A stretch of DNA of 64,000 bases. Origin: Rhipidocladum racemiflorum. Its lineage: Eukaryota > Streptophyta > Magnoliopsida > Poales > Poaceae. The notes below the pieces were generated by a model. It worked only from the letters and a program-made list of their open reading frames with translations. It was not told the origin of the DNA and made no database searches. How positions within the stretch are numbered: position 1 is the first letter of the stretch; each line of letters opens with the position of its first letter. Positions 35,485 to 47,545 of this stretch are shown piece by piece. Location of the stretch: contig CM070576.1 of assembly GCA_036346355.1 (NCBI GenBank), positions 56,715,712 to 56,779,711 of the forward strand, read 5' to 3'. The translations under genes were made by a program, and so were the position numbers.

Positions 35485-36967
35485 ATTATCAGAAAATTCT
35501 CTCTATCTTAAATAAGTTGCAATTTATTTATTTGATGGTATTATTAGTAGATGCCTTTACTTGCTTTGTTTCCTGATGGCAGGGTACTCTTAGTTGACTT
35601 GACTGGAACGACTGGATCTGCTGCTGCTGCTGCTGCGCGCGCGCTCTCTCTGTGTGTGTGTGTGTGTGTGTGTGTCATAGTTGAAAATTCTGCTAAACTT
35701 CTACTTGCTGAACGCTTACTATGCTCATATAACCCTTTTATTATATGCTAGGGATCAATAAACATATCAGGAGGCGTGTCTCCTGCAGCAGTGAGCTACA
35801 TATGAAATTCCAAGAGCTACCCGAAAGCAGATGATACGAGTTTGTTGATTCAGCTACAGATCATGAGATTATCCGTTCAAATGCATATATCACATTTATA
35901 TTGATGGGTAGTTTCTGAAAGCTTCTTACGAATCAACCAACAAGTCATGAGACTCATCTGACTCAGAAGCATGTCATCTTGGTTATCTTAATTGGGTACC
36001 TTCTGCAATGGATATCCCAAAATCAGAGTGAGAATGGAATTGCTTGTCGCAGATATTTTTATTTCCATATAACATCGCCAAGTAATTTTAGTTTCTTGAC
36101 TTCATCCTAGTGATCATACAACATATTGTCCTAACCCTGCTAAAAATTGCACATTAACGAGTAGAAGAAACAAACCGCGTCCCATTCTGTTAACGATGTT
36201 ATGGACATGAATGCTGGTAAATTACAACCACAAGCTACAGCTTGTTTTTCCGTTTTTTTTTTTTAAAAAAAAAGGCTACAACTTGTTTTGCATGTTACCA
36301 GTATAACAGTGCTAATATTTGAAGGTTCTTACTAGTTACTAACATGTTATTTATGTGACTATGATCTTTCACTTGCTGAATGAGAAGCTTTCACCAGGAG
36401 GAAGGAAGTGATAGTGTACGTGATGCATTACTTTTGGTTTACATTTCAGAAAGAAAAATAAAATGGTACTCCTCTGATTTCAAATATAAGTCGTTTAGAC
36501 ATTGACATAGTTTCCAAGCAACATTTTGACCATCAATTTTTATAGAAATACGTTGTTTAAAATAAGATAATTATACGTTATGAAAGCATATTTCATGATC
36601 AATCTAGTAATACCAATTTTATGTTGTGAATCTTTATACTCAAAATATCGTTTTGGACATTGACATGATCCCAAAATGTAACTTTGGCCACTAATTTCAA
36701 TTGTAATTTATTTGTAAAACCTAATCCCCCTGTTTTTAAATAAATGTTATTCTAGGTTCTTGCATTTCCATCAAGGCATATCATACCAGAGTTATATGTT
36801 TGTGTGCACAATTAAGATCAAGGGAAATTACATAGTGAGCCATATGAACAATTGTAAAAATAGAGAGAGAAGAGTATCGATGCTTCTAAATTCGTTTTGC
36901 AATTGGTTATCTTTGCTTGAACAAAGACATGGTGGCCAATAAAATTACATTCCCGACCCAACCCATG
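35485..36967. other. Spacer with microsatellites and MITE-like stretch
   Basis: (CTG)n then (GC)n then (TG)n runs at about 35619-35675. At 36463-36740 there is a TCTGATTTCAAATATAAGTCG start, as in Stowaway-type MITEs, but the opposite end is not clear. No gene recognised. Confidence 0.5.
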
Positions 36968-39900
36968 TGTAACATCCCTATTTTTGGCTCATTTGAATTT
37001 GTTGTAGTATCTTGAATCTTTTAAAATTTTCTAAAATTTATTATTAATTAAAGCTTAATTGAGAATTTACTCAATACAAAAAGGATTTAATATGATTAAT
37101 ATATATGTGAACATTTGTTTGAATATTTGAAAGTATTTTTCAGAATTTTTCTGGATTTTTTTAATTTATTTGAAGCTATTGTCATTTTCTGTCATTTACT
37201 AAATTTAAAAGGAATTAGGGAAAATATCATATTTCGTTTTATGAGCCGAAACCTTGCACAGCCCATCGGTTTGGCCCAATCGCTTAGCCCGACCAGCTCT
37301 CGCGTCGCAGGAGGCTAATAGGTGGGGCCCACCTATCAACCGTCCCTCCGTGTCTGGCTCAGACACGCCGTGCGCCGCTATGTCCGCTGCTGCTTCTTCC
37401 TCTTTCCATGCGTGTCAAGGCTCCTAGGTGCTATTTAAAGCGAGCATCATGGTCGCCATGAGACACCAAACCAAAGCCCTAGGTCGTTTGATCTATTGCG
37501 CCGCCGTTCGACTGGAATTCTCAAAGAAGATCAGGGGCTGACTTGTCAGAGAATATTTCAAGAATATTCTATTTTCTTTTCTTTTTCTGAATTTAATTTC
37601 TGGTAAATCTTTCGAGAGTCCGTTCTCTTTCATACGAACTTCGATTGAGCCTATTGAAAATTTTAAATTCATATAAATTCATGATATTTATTTTGGTGTA
37701 TTTTATTTGATTTTTGAAGTTTTTTTAATATTTTATTTGAATTTATTTTGATTCTCTCTATTTGTTTCACTTTGACGTTTAAGTACCGGGAGCGTTTGAA
37801 AGTGAAAAATTGATCTAAGACCAAGACCAAGAGTTGTTACAAGGCAAGTTGTACTTAGATCATATTAAACTTAGTTTTACAAATACTATTTTGTTTTAAT
37901 CTATTGCATGATATTTCAAGTTATACATGTTTTCAATTAATTTGGAATTTAGCTATTCAACCATTAATTTGAATTATAGCTACCTTGTCATTTGCTATGT
38001 CATGATTGTTTGTCATCCTAGGATGCATCATTATTAGTTGGTTGCTAATATAATGCCATTGTAGGTTGGTTAGATCATGCTTAGTTTGCTTAGCCATGTT
38101 ATGAAGTGCTGATATCTTTTGAAAGTGCAAATTCAAACTGGACTAATGATCTATGGAATATCTTTTGGAAAAGGGTGCCATGTATTGTCACACAATGATG
38201 TTGAGTTGTTGATGTCATGTGTTGCACGATAATCAACTAGGGTGGTAAATAATTTTGATCGAGGCATATGGCAAGAAGTTGTGTGTCAGGGTGGGTCTAT
38301 ATGAAATTTGAGTAAGAGATTTTGTGTTAATCGTTTAATATGGTTTCTGAGATTAATTAAAATTCTCGTCTCGATCAGTTAAGGACTTAACTGATGACGA
38401 TTAATATGTCATATTCTATTTTTTGGGCTTACGGTCTCATAAAGAGAAAAAAAAGATCCCATAAGTAAAGACAAGGCCCAAGGCCTATTACCTGGTTACG
38501 ATTATAACCATTGCTAAATTTAGTCACGTAGAAATATTCTCGACTAGTATACAAAGCACTAGTCGAAGATATGGTGTGCCCTAGTTATCACGACCAGCTA
38601 TACACATGCTAGCCGGGGATAGCTCATTCAATTGCTCCGACCAGCGTACAAGTCGGACATTGAATAACTTATTGGAGAGGCGTTTATCTTCGCATAAGAC
38701 TAGCATGCGAAGGACACTCTCTCTGATAGGTACATACAACTAATTGAAAGTTATTTCCTACGAAAAGACGCCTCCTGATGAAAAGATGCCTTTCTGAGAG
38801 AAGATGCCTCCCGACGAGAAGACATGTACATCCTATAAGATAACAACTGTCATCCCTTCATTCGGTATAAATAGGAGGCCCACACAAGGACAAAGGATAG
38901 ATGATGATCGCATATAGGATAAGAGCAAGAATAGCATTAGTGATTTCAATTCTTCATTTAGAAAACTGTACTCTGTCGAACACACATGATTAAATAACGA
39001 GCAAACCCATTTCCTACTCTTTTCAGTCTCTGATTTCTTTATGCAAAGACAATCCAAATCATATTCATAAGCTCGATCTAGGGACCCCGAGTCTTGAACA
39101 TCGACATTAACCTTGATCGCCATTGAACTGGGCTAATCATACAATCATATGTCTATTATGGGCTAGACCTAGCTCAGTAAGTTATCGAGTCTTGACATAT
39201 GATATCTTAGAAGGATAACCAAACTGTGTGCGGTTGGGGAATGTGTGTTGCAATGGCTCTACATCTTAAACAGTGATTGTTCCTAGTATAGTGATGAGTC
39301 CCTCCTATTTTTCTCCTTTGTGAGGGAGAGATAGTGAGACTAGGTTTATCGGGAGAATCTATGTTCGGATAGATTTTCTGAAAGGTTTTGTTACGATCTT
39401 CTTAGTTCCACATCGATGGGTACGTATCATTACATGACATTATAAGTTGATCATATCTTGTGAATAAAGTGTATAATCTCTGCAGAATATCAAATCTATT
39501 TAGTAGCCATGTCCAGGCATGAACAATGCTCGGGAATTTCAGTCAAGGGTTAGATTTTATAAAATAAAACTTAGAAATGGAGGCTGAGTGCCAATGAAAA
39601 TAATGAAATTTGGTTTAAGCTATGTGCCAGTTTACTTTAAGAAATATCAGGGAAATTTATTATTATTGTTATTTGTTTTACTACTGTTTCAATCTATTTA
39701 ATTATTGTATTCAATGGAAGAGGCTGCTTTATTGCAAAATAACCATGCTATTCTTTTGGAATAAATCTTGCATATTGTTATAATAGACTTTTATTTTGTG
39801 CACAACTTGTTGAGTATTTTATGTATTCACCCTTGCCATAGTAAATCCATCATTTCAGTAGAGTCTACACCTACTTTGGAGGAGTTCTATGAACAGACGA

Positions 39901-40192
39901 GTGTCTTGGCGTCGAACCTTGTCAGATGCATGTAGCATGTTGATGAGATTCATCGAGTTTTCTTTTGTTCCACTTCTATTTACTTTGAGTTAGAGCCTTA
40001 TAAGGCCTAATAAGTTAAAGTTGATCTTAAGGTTCTTCAACAATCTTTTATGAAATAAATATAGTTTTTTATTATGTTTTTGTCGTATATGGTTGTGATA
40101 TTTTATCTATGTTATCACTGTATACACTAATGTAATTTCGGACTAATACAACATACATAAAGGATTTGAATTTATATATTCAGATCATGACA
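36968..40192. mobile_element. 3.2-kb solo LTR, target duplication CCATG
   Basis: Starts TGTAACATCCCTATTTTTGG and ends CAGATCATGACA. CCATG flanks both sides (36963-36967 and 40193-40197). Similar start and end-region blocks to 29173-33657 (GTTGAGTATTTTATGTATTCAC near the end), so related families. There is no coding domain. A different LTR-like block, with GGTATAAATAGGAGGCCC at about 38863, appears nested at about 38400-39120. Confidence 0.75.
38400..39120 (+). mobile_element. Probable nested LTR fragment
   Basis: Unlike its host LTR in composition. It has short repeats of GACTAGTATACAAAGCACTAGTCG type, repeated GAAAAGATGCCT units, a TATAAATA promoter-like box and a leader-like tail. Boundaries uncertain. 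Confidence 0.35.
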
Positions 40193-40197
40193 CCATG

Positions 40198-41769
40198 CCA
40201 AACAAAAAAATAGTAAAAAACCTTCTATCCCTAGCCCATACCCATCCACACCTCGTAGCCCTTTCCCATTCCCATTTGCGTTTAAATAGTAGTGTGCCCT
40301 ATCCCTAGCTTAGATGCTGATGTTCAATAGATTTCTTGCGTTTAAATAATTCTTCCAATGTTTTTTCATCGACTGTACAGAAGGTTCATTTACCAAATTT
40401 TCCAATCACTGCTTCCAGATCGCTTGTTCGCTGATCGCCACGTGGAATAAGTGCGTAAGTTTGGTTGCTTCCAGATCGCTTGTTTTGGTTCGCTTCTTGG
40501 CAACCGGGGAAGAGGCGCGCGGCGTCGATTCGTGCGCTACGGATCGTGGCGGTGTTGTCGCTGATGGACCGGTGGAAGCGTCGGAGGGGCTGGAGGCCAT
40601 CGCGGATGGATCGTGGCGGTGTTCCTCTTGCAGCGTAGATGGAGCGGATGAATGGTGCCACCGGGAGGATGATGGGCAAGTCACTAAAGCAAGAGGCGGG
40701 CTGCAAGTACAGGATAGGGACGAGAGGCTAGAGGAAGGCGATCCGTTTTGGACTCCAATCTCGCGATCTGGAAACATATTTGCATGCGAGCGCAAGAGCT
40801 TTGATTGCATGTGGTGCGCTATCAGGAGCGGAGGAAACAAATCAGGAGCTTTGATTGCATGCATGCGGCTATAGGAACTAAATCAGGATCTTGACTCCTT
40901 GATTAGGGTGCACAATTAATTAGGGGTAACATTGGAAATAAATCACCAGCCATCAATTAAAGATGGGTCAGGTTGATCTTCTGAAGTGTCAAGATTAGGG
41001 AGGTGATTTGTAGCCATCAATTAAAGAATCCGGATGCAAATGGATTGAAATCAATAGCAAAATACAATCAATCAAGGCATCTGAAAATAGCATCCATGAT
41101 CCACTGTTTGACGGCTATATACGGAGCTGGCAATGACAAACCAGTTGAGTTAGGCTAGAAGTCCAGACAGAAGCAACACTGCAACGCTTAGCTTCTACCC
41201 CTTCAGCTATTTTTGCTGAACGAAACAGAAAACACTGACAAGTCACGCACGCAAGCACACACACAATGATAGCAATGACATCCTTCAAAAAAATGTCACC
41301 AATATGCATGTTGGGACTGCCATAGCAACCTGAGAGCATCAGCACAGAAACATCAACTGTGGAATGATTGTTGGTCTGATGGTAGGTAAACAAGATTTCT
41401 AATTTCTCAGCAGAAACCCTGCAATGGAGAAGGACCACTGACATTTCACCAAAGTTTTCAGGTTCTAAATTACCCGGGTTGCAACAGAACCATACCATGA
41501 AATACGGAACAAACATGGTTGTGTTACCACTGTAATATTACCAGTTTTGACTTTTGCGAAAAGTATTTGTACACGTTTATCTTTGCTATCCTACTACAGC
41601 CCCCATGTTTCTACAATCTACAATACAACAAACCAATGGCATTCAGTCGAAGCTGGATGGCAATATACATAGTCCAAACACCAAATATGCCATTACATCG
41701 ATATTTATCTGGAATTGGGGGGCTAGTGGATTTCTTTCATGGAGAACCTGTGGCCGGTGGCTTTGGAGT
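40198..41769. other. Spacer and probable 3' flank of the TAF12 fragment
   Basis: 40450-40880 is GC-rich with minus-strand open frames of no recognised family. 41100-41769 is AT-rich and may be 3' UTR of the minus-strand unit. Confidence 0.4.
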
Positions 41770-42586
41770 CTAATTTTTCTGGTTACCTGCAGCTTGGGAA
41801 GCAGAGCTCTTTGTGTTACCTTCGCTCACCATTGACTTCTTGATCTGGATCGATTCAGACAAAAACATGTAAAGAAGTGTCCAATGAAAGCAAAGACAGC
41901 AAGCAGATGGGTGTTCAGGCAGAAGGGCTGTGTTTGGTGATGAGGGATGGCCATCGCTAGATCATTTTTTAAACATCAATTAACATAGATTGGGATCTTC
42001 ACTGACTTAAAAGGTATACCTGAATAGAGGCAATCACAATATTACGTTTCTGAATGTTATGTTTCCAATGCATAAGATGGGAATATATGCATAGTTCAAG
42101 AAGCAATCATGCATGAGTTATGATGGATAATTGATGAAAATAGTAATGATAATAATAATAAAAAATAAGTACCAGAGTAAGCCTCTCCCTGTGAATATCA
42201 TTGACATGCTGCAAATCATGAAGGTAAAGAGGCAAGGAAAGGTCAATACAGGTTTAAAAAGAAATAACTACGGTAAGAAATTTCAAAGCAAGCAGTCAAG
42301 AAGGAAGAAATAAATATGTACAATTCTAAATTACCGGCTTCTTGTATAGTTTTATTTCATCTCCACCAAAGCCTGGCAAAGTGATATTCCAGCTTCTCTC
42401 TGCAATGGATGATGTTAAACTACAACACAACTACATTGAAAGGCTATCGCAGGAGAGCATTAGCAGAAATAATTTAAAAGAACAGAAATATTTTGGTTAC
42501 CTGCATGGAGGAGCACATCTTTTGTCTTTTGCTTCTAAAGTGCTTGACTTTCTATGCTTTGCCAAAGAACAAGCAAATGTTGTGAC
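41770..42586 (-). pseudogene. TAF12: TAF12 (TFIID subunit) 3' exons, N-terminal half missing
   Basis: Four exons on the minus strand with good splice sites: 42501-42586, 42335-42399, 42173-42208 and 41770-41844. They read VTTFACSLAKHRKSSTLEAK; then (VLLHAE)RSWNITLPGFGGDEIKLYKKP; then HVNDIHRERLTL; then IKKSMVSEGNTKSS to a stop. This is the second half of the TAF12 histone fold and its tail, a TFIID/SAGA component. The first exon carries a 7-base insertion (GACAAAA, beside a near-identical AAAAGA stretch) that shifts the frame and leads to a stop in the next exon. The first histone-fold helices and the usual long N-terminus are absent. The next sequence upstream is the SPRY-GH9 exon. It is therefore a gene fragment. 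Confidence 0.75.
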
Positions 42587-42913
42587 CTGCTTAAAACAAT
42601 TACAAGCAAACAAAACCTTAAATAGCTACCAAAAAAGTGTCCAGGATTGTAAGGCTAAAAAATTTCAGAAGACTACATATCTGCCAATGATTTAAGGGTG
42701 ACATTTTTCTTTTCTATTTCAAGACAATGTAATTTCAAACAGGGTTCAGAAAATCTGTGGTTTCTAGTCAATCTGGTTGGTGCCGATTATTTACAGATAA
42801 AAAATGGCTAGCAAGTAAAACAACCCTTGAATTGAAGTATCGAACAGGTATAAAGGAAGCTGGGCATCAAAGAAATATAAATGCATATGAACCAAGAAGG
42901 CACAATATATACA

Positions 42914-43375
42914 TCAAAGCTGGGCGTCGCCGTACTCAAGGACGGACCACGACAGCATGGTGGCCGTGAACGCCATGGGGAAGCCGAACTTGATGTGGTC
43001 GCCGGCGTCGTACATCCCCTTGAAGCTTTCACTCGTGAACCCGATAGATGTCTGCCCCTTGTGCCCGGCGTTCCTAACTATCATCTCGAAGTAGTAGACA
43101 GCGCAACACGTGGGGGCGGGGCGGTTGGCCTGCACGACCCCGACGTCGTGGCCGTGGAGGTTGACGCCGAGGTACCTAACGGACATCTTGTTGATGGAGA
43201 TGACGGCGAAGAGGCCGGAGCTGTTGGTGGTGTTGAGCTCGGACGGCGAGGACTCCGCCTCTAGCTCGGCCGCCGTGGCCTCCCAATCCACTGGGGATCG
43301 CCACCGCGATGCTAGCCGCATCGGGTCCACCGTCGGCGCTGGTTCTGTCGCCGCCGCCTCCTGGTTCGCCACCAT
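42914..43375 (-). CDS. Chimeric open frame: RanBPM-type SPRY domain joined to GH9 endoglucanase fragment
   Basis: 153 residues from MVANQEAAAT. Residues 46-119 (ELNTTNSSGLFAV, MSVRYLGVNLHGHDVGVVQA, CAVYYFEMIVRNAGHKG, TSIGFTSESFK) match the SPRY domain of plant RanBPM-like proteins. From residue 120 the frame changes without interruption to GMYDAGDHIKFGFPMAFTAT and LSWSVLEYGD, the N-terminal block of GH9 endo-1,4-beta-glucanases, then stops. The junction is between 43019 and 43018. Upstream on the minus strand a leader exon ends at 43559 (donor GTAAGC), and an intron with acceptor GCCAG ends at 43394, just before the coding exon. A TTG-initiated extension to 43390 is possible but unlikely. The SPRY domain is truncated and the GH9 part lacks all catalytic residues. 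Function unknown; probably captured gene pieces. Confidence 0.7.
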   Translation of the reverse strand: MVANQEAAATEPAPTVDPMRLASRWRSPVDWEATAAELEAESSPSELNTTNSSGLFAVISINKMSVRYLGVNLHGHDVGVVQANRPAPTCCAVYYFEMIVRNAGHKGQTSIGFTSESFKGMYDAGDHIKFGFPMAFTATMLSWSVLEYGDAQL

Positions 43376-43699
43376 CCGCCAACCCAACAACTCCTGGCAT
43401 CAAAATCGTTAGAAACCATCGCAGAAAAACCTACCAAACTGCGAAAGAAACGAATATTTCCTGAGCTACTCTGACACAGACGCCGATCCCGGCCTAACCC
43501 TAGCACGAAAAAAATCGCGCAAAAATTCGGGGCATAATTGGGTCGACCGGGAGCTTACCGAGAGGCGGATCGAACTGGATTGGTCGTCGTCGGCGAGGCG
43601 AGGGATGGATGGGGGTGGCGGGTTGCGGCTGTGGGGGAAGAGTGGAGAGGGGTTTGCGTCTCGGGAGGGTAAGCGCGAATGATCTTCGCCGCGGTTAGG

Positions 43700-45825
43700 G
43701 CCACTTTAGGCGCGTTTGGGGGCACGGGCAGGGAGGAAAGTTTGATGGGATGAACCGGGTGATTTGGTCCATCAGATTTGATGAAGTGGTGTGATAAAAC
43801 ATCTTAGCCCTTGATTATGAGGAAGTAGGATTTCTGGGTGCACGTGTTAGGGTGAACAAAGAAAAATTATCCTCTGTGGGGGCAGAATAGTGTGTGCATG
43901 TAGAAAAGAATTAACTGGTGAATTATAGAGGGGTAAAAAGATAAAGATAAAGAAAGATAGATGTGCATATCCTGTTCCTGTTACTCAATGGTCTTTATTT
44001 TCTTGAGAGGAAATAATTGTCGTTATGAAATTACTGGGCTACACCAATCTAGAATTGAAGAAGTAGGCCTTTGTATACAACAGCATGGGCTCAAATTGGA
44101 CATATGATATCGACCATGCAAGCATGTGTCGATTTGTGCCAACTTCCTTTGGAATTTCTTCGTGACATTGGACTACCAAATCCACTACCTACTCAACCTT
44201 AACAAGGCAATTTCGAGATAATTAGTGGAGAAGAATTCTCTAACGATGACATCAACGATGAAGCATTCCATTCTGAAATCTTGGATAGCAGGAGCAGCGG
44301 TGAATCAAATCATATGTATTTGTACACTAACACGTACTTCCTCCCTATGGTCACAATTAGATATGTGCGGTCAAAATTCTAAAATTTTAACTGTTAATCT
44401 TTTTAAAATATTTAAATTTAATATATGAAAGTCATATGTGTAGATTTGTCTTTATAATATTATAATTTTATTAGATTTTATAAATATATTATAATAAAAA
44501 TTAGCGGTTAAATCTGTGTTCTGGAGACCGTGTCGATATCAACTATTTTGTGATCCGAGGAAGTACCACTTGTGTTCACCTTTTAAATACCAAGACCAAT
44601 GTTTGTATTGTTTTTAACAAAGAGCTAAATGCCTTTCTAATTTGTATCCTATGTTCATGTTCTACTCTAATAAATTCAAATATACCCCCGTAAAGGCCCG
44701 TAGCAAGACGCGTACACCACACTAGCTAGTTCTGACTATTCGTCTCAAGGTTTGCGCCGCGCTCGCTCGCTGCTCGCATATTTTAGAGATAAAGAGGAAA
44801 TTAATACGTCCTCGTGAGTCATGACTAAATGACAAGAGGGTCTACCGTCTACGTGAGTGAACTGCCAAACAATCTTGCCAATCGTGACAGGATCACGGAC
44901 GGACGGACGGACGGACGGACGGACGGGTATAGCTAGTGAGCTAGCTTAGCTGTGGAGTACGGCCCCCGGAAGGATGCTTGATATCACCGTCAGATAAGCA
45001 AACCCTGCATCCAACTTCTGCCTCGACTACCGTGCGCGAGATCGCCGACGCGCGCGACGCGCCGGCATGGCCGCGGTTAAAAGCTTACGCGTGCATCACC
45101 ACGCACGCGGCGTGCGGGGCTTGGAATCGTGAAGTGGCGGCAAGCCTCGCGCGGTGGGTGGCGTTGGCGGCCCAAGGTCCGGCGCGCCGTGTGCTCGCGC
45201 GCGCCTCTCCGGCTGAACGGCTGGCCATGCTCGCCGGGGCGATCCCGCGCGCGTGTGCCTTTTCGGCCATGCGGATGCGCCCATGAGCGCATTCGGTCAC
45301 CTGGCCAGCTCGCGGTCGACGCTGTGCTCGATCGCTGGCGCCGCTGGAGCGCTGCTCTGCTCACTGAGGTGCATGCCTGAGCGCACGCTGCCAACCGCGT
45401 CCCTGCTGCCGATGGCTGCATGCTCAGCCGCGGCCGCGTCGCGTGATGCATGCCGTGATCTGGTTTCACCTTAAATGCACTTGATTCTTGTGATTGCGTA
45501 CAAAAGGTAATCAACCCATTCAATTCTCAATCCGTTGCAATTTTACTAATCATGCACGTCTTATCGTGGAACATGGCGCATAACAAGCATTTATGTCAAA
45601 CCAAGTTTACGTTCTTCTATAGTACTCCAACTAAGAACCTATTGCTATGGAATTGGTTCTTATAGCTATAAGCTAATATGCATGTATATATGCATGTAAC
45701 TGAAATTGACGCTTGGCGTTTCGTCGTTCTGCCGAAAGTATATATATGCTGATGCCATTCAGGCAAGAAGGGATACACAATATAAGAACAAAAATACTAC
45801 ATATATAAAAGTACCCTGTTCTTTA
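43700..45825. other. Spacer, GC-rich block and microsatellite
   Basis: 43700-44880 is AT-rich. A short open stretch at 44225-44330 (SGEEFSNDDINDEAFHSE in one frame) is unrecognised. (GGAC)n lies at about 44894-44926. 44960-45480 is GC-rich with overlapping open frames on both strands and no recognisable family. Confidence 0.45.
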
Positions 45826-46091
45826 GGCCCTATTTGGTACGGTTCCAGATTCTAGTAGAAACAGAAACGGTTCCAGATTCTAGTAAAAACGGAAACGGTT
45901 CCAGATTCTTGATAGAAACATTTCAGGTAGGATTCTGTGAATCGGGTGAAACGGGGTTAAGACCGATTCGGCCACAGAGTAGAAAAAGAAGAAATGATCC
46001 GAAGAAAATCGTTCCGACCTTTAGCTCGTTTGGTTAGGTTTCTTTCAGAATCTAGTAGAAACGGTCCGGTTCCATGTTGCCAAACGGGACC
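45826..46091. mobile_element. Tourist-like MITE
   Basis: Ends GGCCCTATTTGG and CCAAACGGGACC, flanked by TTA on both sides. The interior has three GGTTCCAGATTCT repeats near the left end and an ATTCTGTGAATCGGGT centre. 266 bp. A second copy lies inverted at 4318-4552. Confidence 0.8.
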
Positions 46092-46734
46092 TTAATCATC
46101 AAGAGAATTATATTAGTAAAAGAAGAGAGGAAAGAACATTATATACAAGGAGGTAGCATATCTCAAAACAGATTTGTGCTTCTCTATATATAAAAAAATT
46201 GATTTTTAGTTAAATCAAATTATGCTAAATGAACTTAGCTTCCTCGTCTCTTACGACACCTACCACGATAGTAGCTGTAAACTTTATTTTTGAACTTTTT
46301 TTTTTACTTGTAGCCGTTAACTTTAAATTACATGTTTTGCCATAATTTTTGGGCTCGTTCTGTGGACCGGGCTGATGTATGGTTAAATGGGTGCTTAGGA
46401 GCTGGGCTTTTGTCTGTTAGTTCGTATTGGGCTCAGGGGCCAGAATACTGAACTAGAAGCGCTGTGACTTGATAGCTCGGTACTTCTTTTGGCGATTTGT
46501 TCGGCCTTTTTTCTCCGCGATTTCTTTTCTTCTCAGACCAGCATTTTCTGGATGCTATATTATCTACGAAATTTGTACTGAATAAGGCATTTGGGAATCT
46601 AACGATCGCTACAAATTCTGGAATGTACTATTTGAATGAGTACAAACACTTTGCCCCAGCCCCCAGGCATATCCTTTAACATGCCGATCATCCTTTAACA
46701 TATCCAATTAGTAATTGCTTACTAGGATGGTACG

Positions 46735-47545
46735 CGCGACGTTAACGGGAAATGAATTTATGTTTTTTTTCGGATAAAAAACGGATCACGGAACAATTTT
46801 TTCGTAGAAAAACGAGGAAAAACGACGTAAAATATTTTTTCTCATGCTCTGGAGAAAAAACGAACAACAAAACCATTTTTTTCCAACAAAAACGGATAAA
46901 TGACGGACGAAAAACAAATTCTCATTTTTTTTAGAGAAAACGGTAAACGGAATCATTTTTGCCATGCTCCGGAGGAAAAACGGACAACGAAAACATTTTT
47001 TCCCGCGCAAAACGGAGAAAGGAATCTTTTTTTAGAGAAAACGGGCAACGAAAATATTTTTCCCACGCGGCGCACGTCGCGCGCGTGAACGGGAAACGAA
47101 TTTGTGTTTTTTTTTCGGGCAAAAAACGAAAAAAAACGAGGAAAAACGACGTAAAACATTTTTCCCATGCCCTGGAGGAAAAACGAATAACGAAACTATT
47201 TTTTTCCAACAAAAACGGATAAACGACGGATGAAAAACGGATCTACATTTTTTTTTAGAGAAACGGCAAATGAAAACATTTTCCCCATGCTCCGGAGAAA
47301 AAACGGATCACGAAAACATTTTTTCCGAGCAAAACGGAGAAAGGGAATTTTTTTTTTTGAGCGAAAACGGGCAACGAAAATATTTTTTACATGCTCCGGA
47401 GGAAAAACGGACCACGAAAACATTTTTTCCGAGCAAAACGGAGAAAGGGAATTTTTTTTTTGAGCGAAAACGGGCAACGAAAATATTTTTTCCATGCTCC
47501 GGAGGAAAAACGGACCACGAAAACATTTTTTCCGGGCAAAACGGA
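46735..47545. repeat. Complex tandem repeat, units of about 100-120 bp in a 346-bp higher-order unit
   Basis: CATGCTCCGGAGGAAAAACGG recurs at 46843, 46963, 47166, 47286, 47390 and 47493 (first base C; some copies vary). The last three copies are 103-104 bases apart. A longer unit beginning GAACGGGAAACGAATTTGTG repeats at about 46745 and 47091. The whole block is A- and ACGG-rich. It leaves several frames open on both strands with Lys/Phe-rich peptides, which I treat as composition artefacts. Confidence 0.85.

Noticed and set aside
45000..45480. GC-rich open frames as a gene
   Set aside because: Frames overlap on both strands and none resembles a protein family; no introns or promoter were evident.
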